Below are positions 1-8,851 of a stretch of DNA of 64,000 bases, piece after piece (positions within the stretch are counted from its first letter, which is position 1; every line of letters begins with the position of its first letter). Source of the stretch: JAGRCP01 sp942490705 (GTDB taxonomy: Bacteria; Chloroflexota; Anaerolineae; Caldilineales; Caldilineaceae); NCBI GenBank assembly GCA_942490705.1, contig CALNXY010000004.1, positions 1 through 64,000 of the forward strand. The letters run 5' to 3'. The notes beneath the pieces were generated by a model. The model saw only the letters and a program-made list of their open reading frames with translations, was not told the origin of the DNA and ran no database searches. The position numbers and the translations under genes were made by a program.

Positions 1-39
1 AAGAACAGTGAGATCGTGTGAGATCACAAAGGAGGCATG

Positions 40-1155
40 ATGAGCGCGGTACGTGTACTTGTGGGCACCAGCAAGGGGGCGTTTATCCTCACCGCTGACG
101 GCGCACGCACTGACTGGACGGTGAATGGGCCCTTCTTCGGCGGTTGGGAAATCTATCATCTCAAAGGCTCGCCGGCTGAACCGAATCGGCTCTATGCTGC
201 ACAGTCGAGCGGCTGGTTTGGGCAGGTCGTTCATCGTTCGGACGACGGCGGCGCGACGTGGGAGACTGTGGGCAATGACTTCGTCTACGACGGCGTGCCC
301 GGCACCCATCAGTGGTATGACGGCACGCCCCATCCCTGGGAGTTCAACCGCGTCTGGCATTTTGAGCCATCCCTTACCGACCCGGACACCGTCTACGCCG
401 GCGTCGAGGATGCTGCACTCTTCCGCTCGACCGACGGCGGTCAAACCTGGGGCGAGCTGTCTGGGTTGCGTAAGCATGGTACCGGCGCTTTGTGGCAGCC
501 AGGGGCCGGGGGCATGTGCCTCCACACCATTCTGCTCGATCCCCAGAAGCCTGACCGGATCTACATCGCTATTTCGGCGGCCGGCGCCTTCCGCAGCGAT
601 GATGCAGGCGAGAGCTGGCAGCCCATCAATCGCGGGTTGAACTCGGAGTATATCCCCGAGCCCGAAGCCGAAGTCGGCCACTGCGTGCATCACATGGCGC
701 TCCATCCGGATCGGCCCAACGTGCTCTTTATGCAGAAGCATTGGGACGTCATGCGCAGTGACGATGCCGGCGATTCCTGGTACGAGGTCAGCGGCAATCT
801 GCCGTCAGACTTTGGCTTTGTAGTCGATGTGCATGCCCATGAGCCCGACACGGTTTACGTTGTGCCCATTAAGAGCGACTCAGAGCATTATCCGCCCGAA
901 GCCAAGCTGCGCGTCTATCGCAGCCGCACCGGCGGCAACGAGTGGGAAGCGCTGACCAAAGGCCTGCCGCAGCAGGACTGCTACGTCAATGTCCTGCGTG
1001 ACGCCATGGCCGTGGATACGCTCGATCCGTGCGGCGTCTACTTCGGCACAACGGGCGGCCAGGTCTACGCATCGGCCGACGGCGGTGACTCCTGGATCGC
1101 CATCGTACGCGATCTGCCCAAGGTGCTCTCAGTCGAAGTGCAGACCTTGCCATGA
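40..1155 (+). CDS. BNR/sortilin-type beta-propeller protein (exo-alpha-sialidase-like)
   Basis: About 371 residues, no signal peptide, so probably cytoplasmic. The chain repeats BNR/Asp-box signatures (RSDDGGATWE, RSTDGGQTWG, RSDDAGESWQ, RSDDAGDSWY, ASADGGDSWI), each on a propeller blade, as in sialidase and VPS10 folds. The sialidase arginine triad cannot be assigned, so enzymatic activity is not claimed. Two ATGs lie side by side (37 and 40). The AAAGGAGG ribosome site ends at 35, which is too close to the first and favours 40. The stop overlaps the start of the downstream MoaD/ThiS-like gene by ATGA, so the two are translationally coupled and probably work together. Family assignment is secure; function is unknown. 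Confidence 0.85.
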   Translation: MSAVRVLVGTSKGAFILTADGARTDWTVNGPFFGGWEIYHLKGSPAEPNRLYAAQSSGWFGQVVHRSDDGGATWETVGNDFVYDGVPGTHQWYDGTPHPWEFNRVWHFEPSLTDPDTVYAGVEDAALFRSTDGGQTWGELSGLRKHGTGALWQPGAGGMCLHTILLDPQKPDRIYIAISAAGAFRSDDAGESWQPINRGLNSEYIPEPEAEVGHCVHHMALHPDRPNVLFMQKHWDVMRSDDAGDSWYEVSGNLPSDFGFVVDVHAHEPDTVYVVPIKSDSEHYPPEAKLRVYRSRTGGNEWEALTKGLPQQDCYVNVLRDAMAVDTLDPCGVYFGTTGGQVYASADGGDSWIAIVRDLPKVLSVEVQTLP

Positions 1156-1460
1156 TCCGCGTAAAGCTCCCTGCACATCTGCGCAACATGGCTGGCGTGG
1201 GCTCTGAAGTGACAGTCAACGTGGATGGTCCCGTCACGCAGCGCAGCGTGCTTGATGCGCTGGAGACTCAGTACCCCATGCTGCGCGGCACGATCCGCGA
1301 CCAGACGACGCAACAGCGCCGGCCCTTTCTGCGCTTCTTCGCCTGCCAGGAGGACCTCTCCCACGAGTCACCGGATGCGCCCTTGCCCGAGGCGGTGGCA
1401 ACGGGCGCGGAGCCCCTTTTCGTGATCGGCGCGATTGCCGGCGGGCGCACTTTGGTGTAA
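1152..1460 (+). CDS. MoaD/ThiS-family ubiquitin-like small protein
   Basis: A 102-residue beta-grasp protein that starts inside the stop codon of the propeller gene (ATGA overlap). The N-terminal IRVKLPAHLRNMAG and the final IGAIAGG resemble MoaD/ThiS sulfur carriers and archaeal SAMPs, which use a C-terminal Gly-Gly for adenylation and thiocarboxylation. Here the Gly-Gly is not terminal: four residues (RTLV) follow it. Either trimming is needed or this is not a working carrier. No moaE, thiF or moeB lies nearby, so a molybdopterin role cannot be inferred from context. The pairing with a BNR propeller is the main functional clue. Confidence 0.75.
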   Translation: MIRVKLPAHLRNMAGVGSEVTVNVDGPVTQRSVLDALETQYPMLRGTIRDQTTQQRRPFLRFFACQEDLSHESPDAPLPEAVATGAEPLFVIGAIAGGRTLV

Positions 1461-1525
1461 AACTGTAGGCATTGAGACGCGTTTTACAAGCTTATCCCGG
1501 AGACGAGCGCAGCGTATGAAGACGC

Positions 1526-1590
1526 CTGGGAACGCCGAGCCCCAGCTTGGCCCGTGCTTTGCCAGCCGAGCTGGGGCTCGGCGTTCCCAG
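1526..1590. repeat. Perfect 22-bp inverted repeat (intergenic hairpin)
   Basis: Arms 1526-1547 and 1569-1590 are perfect reverse complements of 22 bases around a 21-base loop. The loop itself can pair TGGC with GCCA. No T-run follows, so it is not a standard intrinsic terminator. It sits between the MoaD-like gene and the aldo/keto reductase and looks like a REP/MITE-type intergenic element, possibly also acting as a transcript 3' end. Confidence 0.8.
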
Positions 1591-1657
1591 AGGTGACTAT
1601 GCCGTTCGATTATCAGGTTTTGGGTTCGTAAATGGTTATTGATTGGATAGTGTTCAC

Positions 1658-2653
1658 ATGATTCTTCGTCCCTTTGGGGCCAGCAACTATATGGTGACCC
1701 CGCTTGGCCTGGGCATGGCCGCGCTGGGCCGGCCCGGCTACATCACCTTGGGCCATGGTGACGACCTGAACCAGGCCTACGAGGTTGCGGCGATGGCGAG
1801 CCACGCGCATGCGGTGCTCGATGCCGCGTGGGACTTGGGCATCCGCTACTTTGACGCCGCTCGCTCGTATGGCCGCGCCGAGGCGTTCCTGAGCAGTTGG
1901 CTGACGGCTAAAGAGATTGCGCCCGCGGAAGATTTTGTCGCTTCGAAGTGGGGATATACCTACACCGCGGATTGGCAGGTGGAGGCCGACCAGCATGAGG
2001 TCAAAGAGCACTCGTTGCCCGTGCTGACGCGCCAGTGGCAGGAATCTCAATCGCTACTGGGTGATCATCTGCGGCTATATCAGATCCATTCGGCGACGTT
2101 TGCCAGCGGCGTGCTGGACAATGCCGCCGTACTCGACGAACTGGCGCGGCTCAAAGCCGACGGCCTGCTGATCGGGCTCTCGCTTAGCGGCGCCGACCAG
2201 GGCGATGTGCTGCGTGCTGCCTTAGGCGTGCAGGTGGATGGCGTGGGACTGTTTGACGCAGTGCAGGCGACATGGAACTTGCTCGAACCATCGACGGGCG
2301 CGGCACTGGCCGAGGCTGCTGCTGCGGGGTGGGGCGTGGTCGTGAAAGAGGCGCTGGCCAATGGCCGCCTTACGCCGCGCAACGAAGAGCCGGCCTTTGC
2401 GACGCAATTGGCGCTACTCCAGGCCCAGGCAGGCCGGCTTGGCGCCACGGTTGATGCGTTGGCGCTGGGCGCAGTGTTGGCACAACCCTGGTGTTCCGTT
2501 GCTTTGAGTGGCGCGGCCACTGTCGAGCACCTGGCGTCCAACGTGGCGGCGCTGACCGTCCCGTGGGATGAGGAAGCAGCCGCGAGTTTGGCCCATTTGG
2601 TCGAGATGCCGGAAGCGTACTGGCAGAAGCGCAATCAGCTTGCATGGAACTGA
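1658..2653 (+). CDS. Aldo/keto reductase
   Basis: About 331 residues from the ATG at 1658; an upstream in-frame TTG at 1643 is less likely. TIM-barrel NAD(P)H oxidoreductase of the AKR superfamily. DLGIRYFDAARSYGRAE carries the conserved Asp and Tyr of the AKR active site. FVASKWGYTY supplies the lysine region, followed by LRLYQIHSAT with the catalytic-pocket His. GLSLSGADQ and a C-terminal nucleotide-binding stretch (VALSGAATVEHLASN) complete the family pattern. Substrate unknown. It converges on the fasciclin gene with a shared bidirectional terminator between them. Confidence 0.85.
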   Translation: MILRPFGASNYMVTPLGLGMAALGRPGYITLGHGDDLNQAYEVAAMASHAHAVLDAAWDLGIRYFDAARSYGRAEAFLSSWLTAKEIAPAEDFVASKWGYTYTADWQVEADQHEVKEHSLPVLTRQWQESQSLLGDHLRLYQIHSATFASGVLDNAAVLDELARLKADGLLIGLSLSGADQGDVLRAALGVQVDGVGLFDAVQATWNLLEPSTGAALAEAAAAGWGVVVKEALANGRLTPRNEEPAFATQLALLQAQAGRLGATVDALALGAVLAQPWCSVALSGAATVEHLASNVAALTVPWDEEAAASLAHLVEMPEAYWQKRNQLAWN

Positions 2654-2665
2654 CCTACACCAAAC

Positions 2666-2708
2666 AAAAAAGCGGGCGCTGGAATAGTAGCTTCCAGCGC
2701 CCGCTTTT
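2666..2708. terminator. Bidirectional intrinsic terminator
   Basis: A perfect 14-bp stem (2671-2684 with 2692-2705) and 7-base loop, flanked by AAAAA on the left and TTT on the right, lies between two convergent genes. It should terminate both the aldo/keto reductase transcript and the fasciclin transcript. Confidence 0.9.
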
Positions 2709-2731
2709 CAGTTAATCAGATTGCGGTCAAT

Positions 2732-3559
2732 CTAGGACTTACGGCGAGTGACGAAAGCCGCACCGATCAGGCCCAGGGCAATAACGGCCAGGACTGGAAT
2801 CGTGTTGCCAGGCAGGCTTGCACCCGTCACGGGCAGGGTGGTGGGCTCGGGCGACGTCATGGAACCCTCTTCCATGGCTTCTTCAGTCGGCTCCGGCGTC
2901 ATTTCTGCTGCGGGCGCCTCTTCCATGGCTTCCTCGGTTGGCGCTGGCGTTGCTTCTGCCTCCTCCATGGCCTCCTCGGTTGCTACTGGTGTCGCTTCTG
3001 CCTCTTCCATCGCTTCTTCGGTCGCCGCTGGCGTTGCTTCCGCATCAGCCGTCTCGGCTGCGGCTTCCAGCTGGGGAATCAGGACGGCGTCAATGACGTG
3101 AATCACGCCATTTGTTGTTTCAATGTCGGTGGCAACGATGTTGGCGTTGTTGACCATGGCGCCGCTATCGGAGATGGTGAAGACGACGGTGTCGCCATTG
3201 ACCGTGGCAACTTCCAAGCCGTCGGACAGGTCGCTGGCCATCACTTTGCCAGGAATCACATGATAAGTCAGAATATCAGTCAATGCGCCCTGCGGATCGG
3301 CCAGGAGCGACTCCACGGTTCCGGCAGGCAAAGCGGCAAAGGCAGCGTCGGACGGCGCAAAGACGGTGAACGGTCCTTCGCTCTTCAGCGTTTCAACCAG
3401 GCCGGCGGCATCCACCGCAGCGACCAGCGTTGAGAAATCGCCTGCTGCGACGGCAGTGTCAACGATGTCGGCATCCTGGGCATTGGCAACGCCGGCAAAC
3501 GGCGCCAGGAAAAGGGCGGCCACGAGCATCAGGCCAATGGATAACCAAGCTTTCTTCAT
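2732..3559 (-). CDS. Secreted fasciclin-domain protein with LPVTG cell-wall anchor
   Basis: 275 residues. A signal peptide (MKKAWLSIGLMLVAALF...ANA) is followed by one fasciclin (FAS1) domain at about 30-162, with the typical GPFTVFAPSDAAFAALP and TYHVIPGKV motifs and a closing NGVIHVIDAVLIPQ. A low-complexity Thr/Glu/Ala linker follows, with four copies of a unit like EATPxxTEEAMEEA. The C-terminus has LPVTG (about 242-246), a hydrophobic segment and the basic tail RRKS, which is the layout of a sortase substrate. No sortase is in the window. FAS1 domains mediate adhesion; a surface role is inferred. Confidence 0.9.
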   Translation of the reverse strand: MKKAWLSIGLMLVAALFLAPFAGVANAQDADIVDTAVAAGDFSTLVAAVDAAGLVETLKSEGPFTVFAPSDAAFAALPAGTVESLLADPQGALTDILTYHVIPGKVMASDLSDGLEVATVNGDTVVFTISDSGAMVNNANIVATDIETTNGVIHVIDAVLIPQLEAAAETADAEATPAATEEAMEEAEATPVATEEAMEEAEATPAPTEEAMEEAPAAEMTPEPTEEAMEEGSMTSPEPTTLPVTGASLPGNTIPVLAVIALGLIGAAFVTRRKS

Positions 3560-3900
3560 GTGATTTTTCCCCTTTGTGGAGTATGAGTGGGTGTGCTGTT
3601 GTCAATCGGTAACGACATGAACCTACTTACGCAAGGCAATTATAAATCATTTGCATAAACTTTGCACGTTTACTATACCTGCGGTTTTGCCGCCAAACTG
3701 GTAGCTCTCATCCATTGTTAGCGCGTATGCGTGAGGTTGCATGGGCGCGTGCTAGACTGGCACTTCTGCAACCTGTTGCGGCCACTCTGCGTATTGATCG
3801 TTGATCAAGGACGCCGGCTCCGCCCAGAAACTCTTCGGTCCGCCTGCGCGGCGGCCGCGCACACGGAATAGAACACACGGAATAGAAGAGGTCAGGAATT
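3560..3900. other. Intergenic region between divergent fasciclin and FtsX genes
   Basis: 341 bases without a convincing gene. On the minus strand there is a perfect TATAAT at 3639-3644 reading toward the fasciclin gene. The hexamer 17 bases upstream (GTGCAA) matches the -35 consensus only weakly, so a promoter there is possible but unproven. The rest shows nothing I recognise. Confidence 0.4.
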
Positions 3901-6303
3901 ATGGTGGCACCGCGCTGGCGAAAAGTAATTTTCGATTTGTGGGATCACAAAGTGCGCACGCTGTTGGTGGTGCTCTCCATCGCCGTCGGCGTCTTTGCCG
4001 TGGGCATGATCGCCGGCTCGCGTTCGATTTTGGCGCGAGAACTGCATGCAAGCTGGAATGCCGTCAAGCCGGCGAGTGCCGTACTCTACACCGGCCGTTT
4101 TGATGAAGAGCTGCTCTGGTCCGTACGCAATATGCCCGAGATTGCCGCGGCTGACGCACGCCTGGAGGTTGGCGTACGCTTCAAGACGCTGGCGGCTGAT
4201 GCCGATCCGGATGCCACTCCCTGGCGCAACCTGCGCATTATCACCGTTCCTGACTACGACGACATACGCGTCTTCGAGTTGACGCCACAGACAGGCGCAT
4301 GGCCGCCGCCCGAGAACCAAATCGTCATTGAACGCGCCTCGCTGGAATGGATGGGCGTCGCGCAGGGCGATGAGATCCTGATCGAGCTGAGCAACGGTAA
4401 AGAGCGCAGACTGACCGTGGCGGGCACGGCGCACGATATCATGCAGCAATCCGGCGGCTGGACCGGGCAGGGCGTCGGCTACATCAGTCCGGCGACGCTG
4501 GACTGGTTTGGCATGGAACGCACCTATGGTCAGCTCTACTTGGTCACCGCGCAAAACCAATTCGACGTACCCCACATTCAGGCTGTGGCCGAAGATGTTG
4601 CCAATCGCGTAGAGAAAGCCGGACCCACGGTCTACTACACCTGGATCGAGACGCCAGGCCTGCATCCAGCGGACACCGACGTCAAGCCAATCATGCTGAT
4701 TCTGGGCGTACTCGGCGCGATGTCGCTTGTGCTCAGCGGTTTCATGGTCACCAACGCGCTCCAGGCGCTGCTGACGCAGCAGGTGCGGCAGATAGGCGTG
4801 ATGAAGGCGCTGGGCGCACAACGCCGGCAGATCATGGGGACTTACTTTGCATTTGTGGGGTTGCTGGCCGTGATGGCGCTCGCCATCGGTATTCCGCTGG
4901 GGACGATGGGCGCCTTCGCGCTGGCGAACTATATCGCGGATCTGGTCAACTTTGATATCGCCTCCTATGCGATTGACCCCCAGGTTTGGCTACTGGAGCT
5001 GGCCGTCGGGCTGGGCGTGCCCTTGATCGCCGCCTTTGTGCCCATCCGCGGCGCCACCAACACCACCGTACGCGAGGCGCTCAGCGATCAGGGCATGAAT
5101 CTGCGTGCCCGCGGTTCGTTTATTGACCGCATGCTGCGACGCGTTCGCGGCCTCTCCCGGCCCTACATCCTTTCCATGCGCAACACCTTTCGCCGCAAGA
5201 CGCGATTGCTGTTGACGCTCACGACGCTGATTCTGGGCGGCGGCATCTTCATCGCCGTCTTCACCGTACGCGCTTCGCTGCTCACAACGCTTGACGGCAT
5301 GTTCGACTATATCGACTATGACGTTGTGGTGAGCTTCCCGCGCGGGCATCGCGCCGACCGCCTGCTGGACCATGCCCTGGTCGAGCCGGGCGTGGTCGCA
5401 GCTGAGGGGTGGCGCTTCAATTCAGTGCGGCGTATCCGCGACGACGGCACGGAGAGCATGAACATTGGCCTGCGCGCGCCGGCCGAGGAGAGCGCGCTCG
5501 TCAATCCCACGCTGGTGGAGGGCCGCTGGCTGCTGCCGGGCGACACGAACGCGGTGGTCGTGAACACGATCTTGCTGCGCGAAGAACCGGACATCGGCGT
5601 GGGTGATCAGATTACGCTTAAGATCGAAGGCGAAGAGTCGGCTTGGGTCGTGGTGGGCCTGGTCAAGGGTACGCCGCCCGAACCCCAGGTCTACGTCAAC
5701 CAGCGCCACTTCTCGGAACTCGTGGGCGGTGTGGGCCGCATTGGCGTCGTCTTCGTCGTGACCGATCAGCACGATCTCGCCACCCAGACGCGCGTGGCCG
5801 AGAATCTGGAAGCACGCTTTGAGGCTGCCGGCATTGAGGTGAGCGACGCCGAGACCAGCGCCACGGAAGAGGGGCAGATCATCAACCAGTTCAATGTGCT
5901 GATCGGCTTTCTGCTCATCATGGCCGTTTTGCTCGCGGTCGTCGGGGCAATCGGGCTCATGGGCGCCATGAGTCTCAACATCATTGAACGCACGCGCGAG
6001 ATCGGCGTGCTCCGTGCCATCGGGGCCGGCAACAGCAGCATCTTTCGCATCGTCACGGCCGAGTCGTTGCTGATTGGCGCCATCAGCTGGGCGGCAGCGG
6101 TTGTTGTCTCCATCCCCCTGGGGCTGGCGATGAACCGGCTTGTGGGCGACGCGATCATGGAAGCGCCCCTGATCTATCGCTTTTCAGTCGGCGGCGTGCT
6201 GATCTGGCTGGCGCTGATCGCGGTGCTCTCCTTTGTAGCCAGTCTGCTACCGGCCCGCAGCGCGACCAGCGTCAGCGTGCGCGATATCCTGGCCTACGAG
6301 TAG
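3901..6303 (+). CDS. FtsX/MacB-type ABC transporter permease (double FtsX domain)
   Basis: 800-residue integral membrane protein. The N-terminal membrane helix (VRTLLVVLSIAVGVFAVGMIAG) leads into a large MacB-like periplasmic-core-type domain. A first FtsX domain of three helices lies near 255-395 (PIMLILGVLGAMSLVLSGFMVTNA, QVRQIGVMKALGAQRRQIM). The pattern then repeats: a new N-terminal helix near 435, a second extracellular domain, and a second FtsX domain at about 665-795 (TREIGVLRAIGAG). This is the long duplicated form used in lipoprotein or drug export. No ATP-binding subunit is adjacent, so the partner ATPase must be encoded elsewhere. Substrate unknown. Confidence 0.9.
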   Translation: MVAPRWRKVIFDLWDHKVRTLLVVLSIAVGVFAVGMIAGSRSILARELHASWNAVKPASAVLYTGRFDEELLWSVRNMPEIAAADARLEVGVRFKTLAADADPDATPWRNLRIITVPDYDDIRVFELTPQTGAWPPPENQIVIERASLEWMGVAQGDEILIELSNGKERRLTVAGTAHDIMQQSGGWTGQGVGYISPATLDWFGMERTYGQLYLVTAQNQFDVPHIQAVAEDVANRVEKAGPTVYYTWIETPGLHPADTDVKPIMLILGVLGAMSLVLSGFMVTNALQALLTQQVRQIGVMKALGAQRRQIMGTYFAFVGLLAVMALAIGIPLGTMGAFALANYIADLVNFDIASYAIDPQVWLLELAVGLGVPLIAAFVPIRGATNTTVREALSDQGMNLRARGSFIDRMLRRVRGLSRPYILSMRNTFRRKTRLLLTLTTLILGGGIFIAVFTVRASLLTTLDGMFDYIDYDVVVSFPRGHRADRLLDHALVEPGVVAAEGWRFNSVRRIRDDGTESMNIGLRAPAEESALVNPTLVEGRWLLPGDTNAVVVNTILLREEPDIGVGDQITLKIEGEESAWVVVGLVKGTPPEPQVYVNQRHFSELVGGVGRIGVVFVVTDQHDLATQTRVAENLEARFEAAGIEVSDAETSATEEGQIINQFNVLIGFLLIMAVLLAVVGAIGLMGAMSLNIIERTREIGVLRAIGAGNSSIFRIVTAESLLIGAISWAAAVVVSIPLGLAMNRLVGDAIMEAPLIYRFSVGGVLIWLALIAVLSFVASLLPARSATSVSVRDILAYE

Positions 6304-6372
6304 GGACGTGGGAAGCTGATCATCGCTTGCCTCCCGAAAAACTTGAGCGGGACTTCCCCGATACGCCCGAGC

Positions 6373-6759
6373 CTAGGCGGTCGGCGGCCGGCTGCTGTTC
6401 CAGATGTCGCGATGCCACTTCCACGCACCACTTGGCAGCCGCCTCCAGATGACGATGTACTTGCCTTCGTCAACCACTGCGCCATCTTCAACCTTGAGCG
6501 TATAACGACCGACTTCGTGGGCGTGCTCTCCCATGTGCTCCAACTCCACAGTCTCCAGCGTTGCGCCGGTTATGCCCATATCGAGCACGCCTTGCCACAG
6601 GGCGGCAAGTGCAACGTGCCCGCTGACTACCTCGCCATTGGGCGGTAAAGCCTGGCCATCTTCCGTATAGATTTCGGCCATGGCACGTGCGTTCCCAGCG
6701 GAAAATGCGGCCAGGAACTGCCCATTGACTGCGGCAATCGACTCTCGAAAAGCTGTCAT
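6373..6759 (-). CDS. SnoaL-like DUF4440 / SgcJ-family protein
   Basis: 128 residues, a small cone-shaped NTF2-like fold. The pattern FLAAFSAGNARAMAEIYTEDGQALPPNGEVVSGHVALAALW is characteristic of DUF4440/SgcJ-EcaC proteins, and it ends YIVIWRRLPSGAWKWHRDIWN. The ATG at 6759 has GAGGAGG seven bases upstream; the in-frame TTG at 6765 would leave only one base of spacing, so 6759 is chosen. Members of this fold act as isomerases, hydrolases or ligand binders; no substrate can be read from the sequence. Confidence 0.8.
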   Translation of the reverse strand: MTAFRESIAAVNGQFLAAFSAGNARAMAEIYTEDGQALPPNGEVVSGHVALAALWQGVLDMGITGATLETVELEHMGEHAHEVGRYTLKVEDGAVVDEGKYIVIWRRLPSGAWKWHRDIWNSSRPPTA

Positions 6760-6849
6760 GATCAAGCCTCCTCTGCGTGAGAATAGATCCGAAACGGGTC
6801 GACAATGAGCGACGTACCAGAGCGTAGGCCATGCGTGGCGACAGATTGG

Positions 6850-7947
6850 CTACAAGAGATCGGTGCGGTTGCCGAGTGCGGTGACCGCGGCGTGCAGGCC
6901 ACTGGCGATCGCACCGTCGAGGTAGCCGCCGCCTACGGGCGAGATCTCTGTGCCGGCCAAGTGGAGACGACCTGCCAACTGTGGCGCTTGCAGGAGCGGG
7001 TGGCCGTAGCGGGGATGCTGGCCGGCGTGGGGCCCTGGCTGCGAGCCATTCGTGAAGCGCTCACGCGCCCAGTCCATTTCGGCATAGCCGGTGGGCCGCG
7101 CGCCCTCTGGGCCAAAGAGTCGCGTCACCTGAGCAATCACTGCAGCTTGTCGTTCATCGGCTGGCAGGTTGCGTGCGCCGCTGCCATCGCCGATCCAGCC
7201 GAAGAGCGCGCCGCTTGCGCCATCCTGCGGCGACGCGTCGTGAAATTGCTGCACCGGCCCGGCATAGCTGAGCGCCGTGCCGGAGAGGCCCTGCTCGCGC
7301 CAGAAGGGCTGCGTATAGGTGACAACCACCTTCATGGCCTGGCCCATCCACGTTGGCGTCGCCAGCAGGGCGGCCTCCACGTTGGCGGGCAGGGGCGGAC
7401 CGTAGCGTACGGTCGTGGCCGCAAGGTGGGGCGGCAGCGTCATGACGACGTGTTGAGCGCGCAAGATGAGCGCCTCACCGCCGTGACTGACGTGAAGTGC
7501 CAGACAGTCGTCTTCCTGGCTGATAGATTTGACGCAATGATCGACCCATACGGAATCAGCCACCAATTGTTGGTGCAAAAAGCTGATCAATGCACCGACT
7601 CCGCCGTCGATGCGATAGGAGACCGGTTGTTGCCAGTTGGGTGGGAAGGCTTGTGGTGGCTCTGTGTGATCCCGTTCGAAGACAGCCAGACCGGCTTCAT
7701 ACTGCTCGAACACGGCCAGGCCGGCTTCGTCGACGAGGCCAGCGATGTGCGGTTGGCCAGCCCAGAACCAGGCTGGTCCCAGGTCATAGATGCCCTCTGC
7801 CCCGACAGGTGTCAGGGAGAGGATACGCCCGCCCATGCGCTGTCGCGCTTCCAAAACGATGGTCTCAACCCCGCTGGCTTGCAGGCGGCGCGCAGCGCTC
7901 AGCCCGGCCAGACCGGCGCCGACTACGATTACTTCGTGGCGGGTCAT
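6850..7947 (-). CDS. Flavin-containing amine oxidase (FAD-dependent)
   Basis: 365 residues. The N-terminal dinucleotide-binding motif VVGAGLAGLSAARRL with the downstream acidic residue of IVLEA fits FAD binding, followed by RMGGRI. C-terminal LHLAGTEISPVGGGYLDGAIASGLHAA is the conserved flavin-contacting end of monoamine oxidases. It probably oxidises an amine to an imine with hydrogen peroxide release; the substrate is not identifiable. Slightly shorter than typical MAO (about 430-500). No strong Shine-Dalgarno is seen ahead of the ATG. Upstream lies a decayed HxlR-type regulator. Confidence 0.85.
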   Translation of the reverse strand: MTRHEVIVVGAGLAGLSAARRLQASGVETIVLEARQRMGGRILSLTPVGAEGIYDLGPAWFWAGQPHIAGLVDEAGLAVFEQYEAGLAVFERDHTEPPQAFPPNWQQPVSYRIDGGVGALISFLHQQLVADSVWVDHCVKSISQEDDCLALHVSHGGEALILRAQHVVMTLPPHLAATTVRYGPPLPANVEAALLATPTWMGQAMKVVVTYTQPFWREQGLSGTALSYAGPVQQFHDASPQDGASGALFGWIGDGSGARNLPADERQAAVIAQVTRLFGPEGARPTGYAEMDWARERFTNGSQPGPHAGQHPRYGHPLLQAPQLAGRLHLAGTEISPVGGGYLDGAIASGLHAAVTALGNRTDLL

Positions 7948-8098
7948 GCTGGATTTTCCCGGGTCATGCGTTCGTCACCATTTCCTGTTCGCAGTGCTGC
8001 AGGCAGCGGCGCTGTGATGCAATCGCCGGCATCATGGGCCCGCCTGCACGAATGCGTGCTCGCCAGCAGGCTGCCGGAGAGACCAAAAGGATAGACCG

Positions 8099-8319
8099 CT
8101 AATTGCGCGGAGTGGGCCGAAACAGCCGGATTTTTTTCAACGCGCAACCCCTAGGCGTCAGGTGATAGTCATAGCGCACCGGGCCAAGGAATCATTGTAG
8201 CGATGGCGGTCCACCGTCATCATATCGCGCACAATCAGCAACGTCCACTTATCGCCGGCCAGATCCTGGATTGCGGCAATGGACAGGGAGAACGGAGCAT
8301 AGCGGCACTTTTCGAACAT
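8099..8319 (-). pseudogene. HxlR-family transcriptional regulator, internally deleted and frameshifted
   Basis: Reading the minus strand from the ATG at 8319, the first 46 residues are a clear HxlR winged-helix start: MFEKCRYAPFSLSIAAIQDL, then AGDKWTLLIVRDM and HRYNDSLA. The frame then hits a stop at 8158. In another frame the end of the same family resumes as VRYDYHLTPRG and runs to a stop at 8099. The recognition helix and wing between NDSLA and VRYDY, normally about 40 residues, are missing. This is a remnant with one internal out-of-frame deletion. Its tail merges into a copy of the palindromic repeat at 8103-8138. Confidence 0.75.
8103..8138. repeat. GGATT-type palindromic repeat, partial copy
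   Basis: This stretch (GCGCGGAGTGGGCCGAAACAG then CCGGATTTT) closely matches 12704-12733 of the repeat near the EamA gene. It overlaps the 3' end of the HxlR remnant. Confidence 0.6.
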
Positions 8320-8851
8320 TTGTTCTTGATTGTCGCGACTTGATGTTGTATGCTAGTGATGTGCCAAGCTTACAATGATAGATTGCCCAGTAGGCACGCC
8401 GTCGCGCGAACAATCCGGCACGTGGGCGTGCTTACTCATCAATTTACATTTGACACGACACTAGCGCAGGGAGGCGTACGTAACCCGACAAATCGTGGCG
8501 GCAGCCGGTCGGTATACGACAGCGGAGCCCAGGGGGCTCCCCGAAAGGAACGGATACTGCGCTGTGGTTGATCGCCACACGCGTTGTCGGCAGGACGGCT
8601 GCTGTATCCGTTTTTTTCTTCATCCGTTGTTGTGTACGGGGCTGTCCTTCCACGCGTTTCCATATCGACGGCCTGGCTCCATTCAATGGGGCGCGCAGCA
8701 GTCCAGCCACGGCATTCATGCATGGGCAGCCGCCGTGGCAAATCGTGCCGGATCACCGATACGTGCCCGGCACAAGATGTGGTAAGCGGGTCCGCCTCAA
8801 TCCGCTGCACCCCTGCAAATCCGCGGTCTATCCTGCGAAAGGAGCAAACAG

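Larger units (their letters stand above)
7948..8851. other. Long intergenic region between amine oxidase and TfoX-like gene
   Basis: About 900 bases. It holds the HxlR remnant (8099-8319) and the repeat fragment. On the plus strand a promoter-like pair TTGATT (8326-8331), 17 bases, TATGCT (8349-8354) may be the old divergent promoter of that regulator. The stretch 8355-8851 contains only short open frames on both strands, none of which I recognise. Confidence 0.5.
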
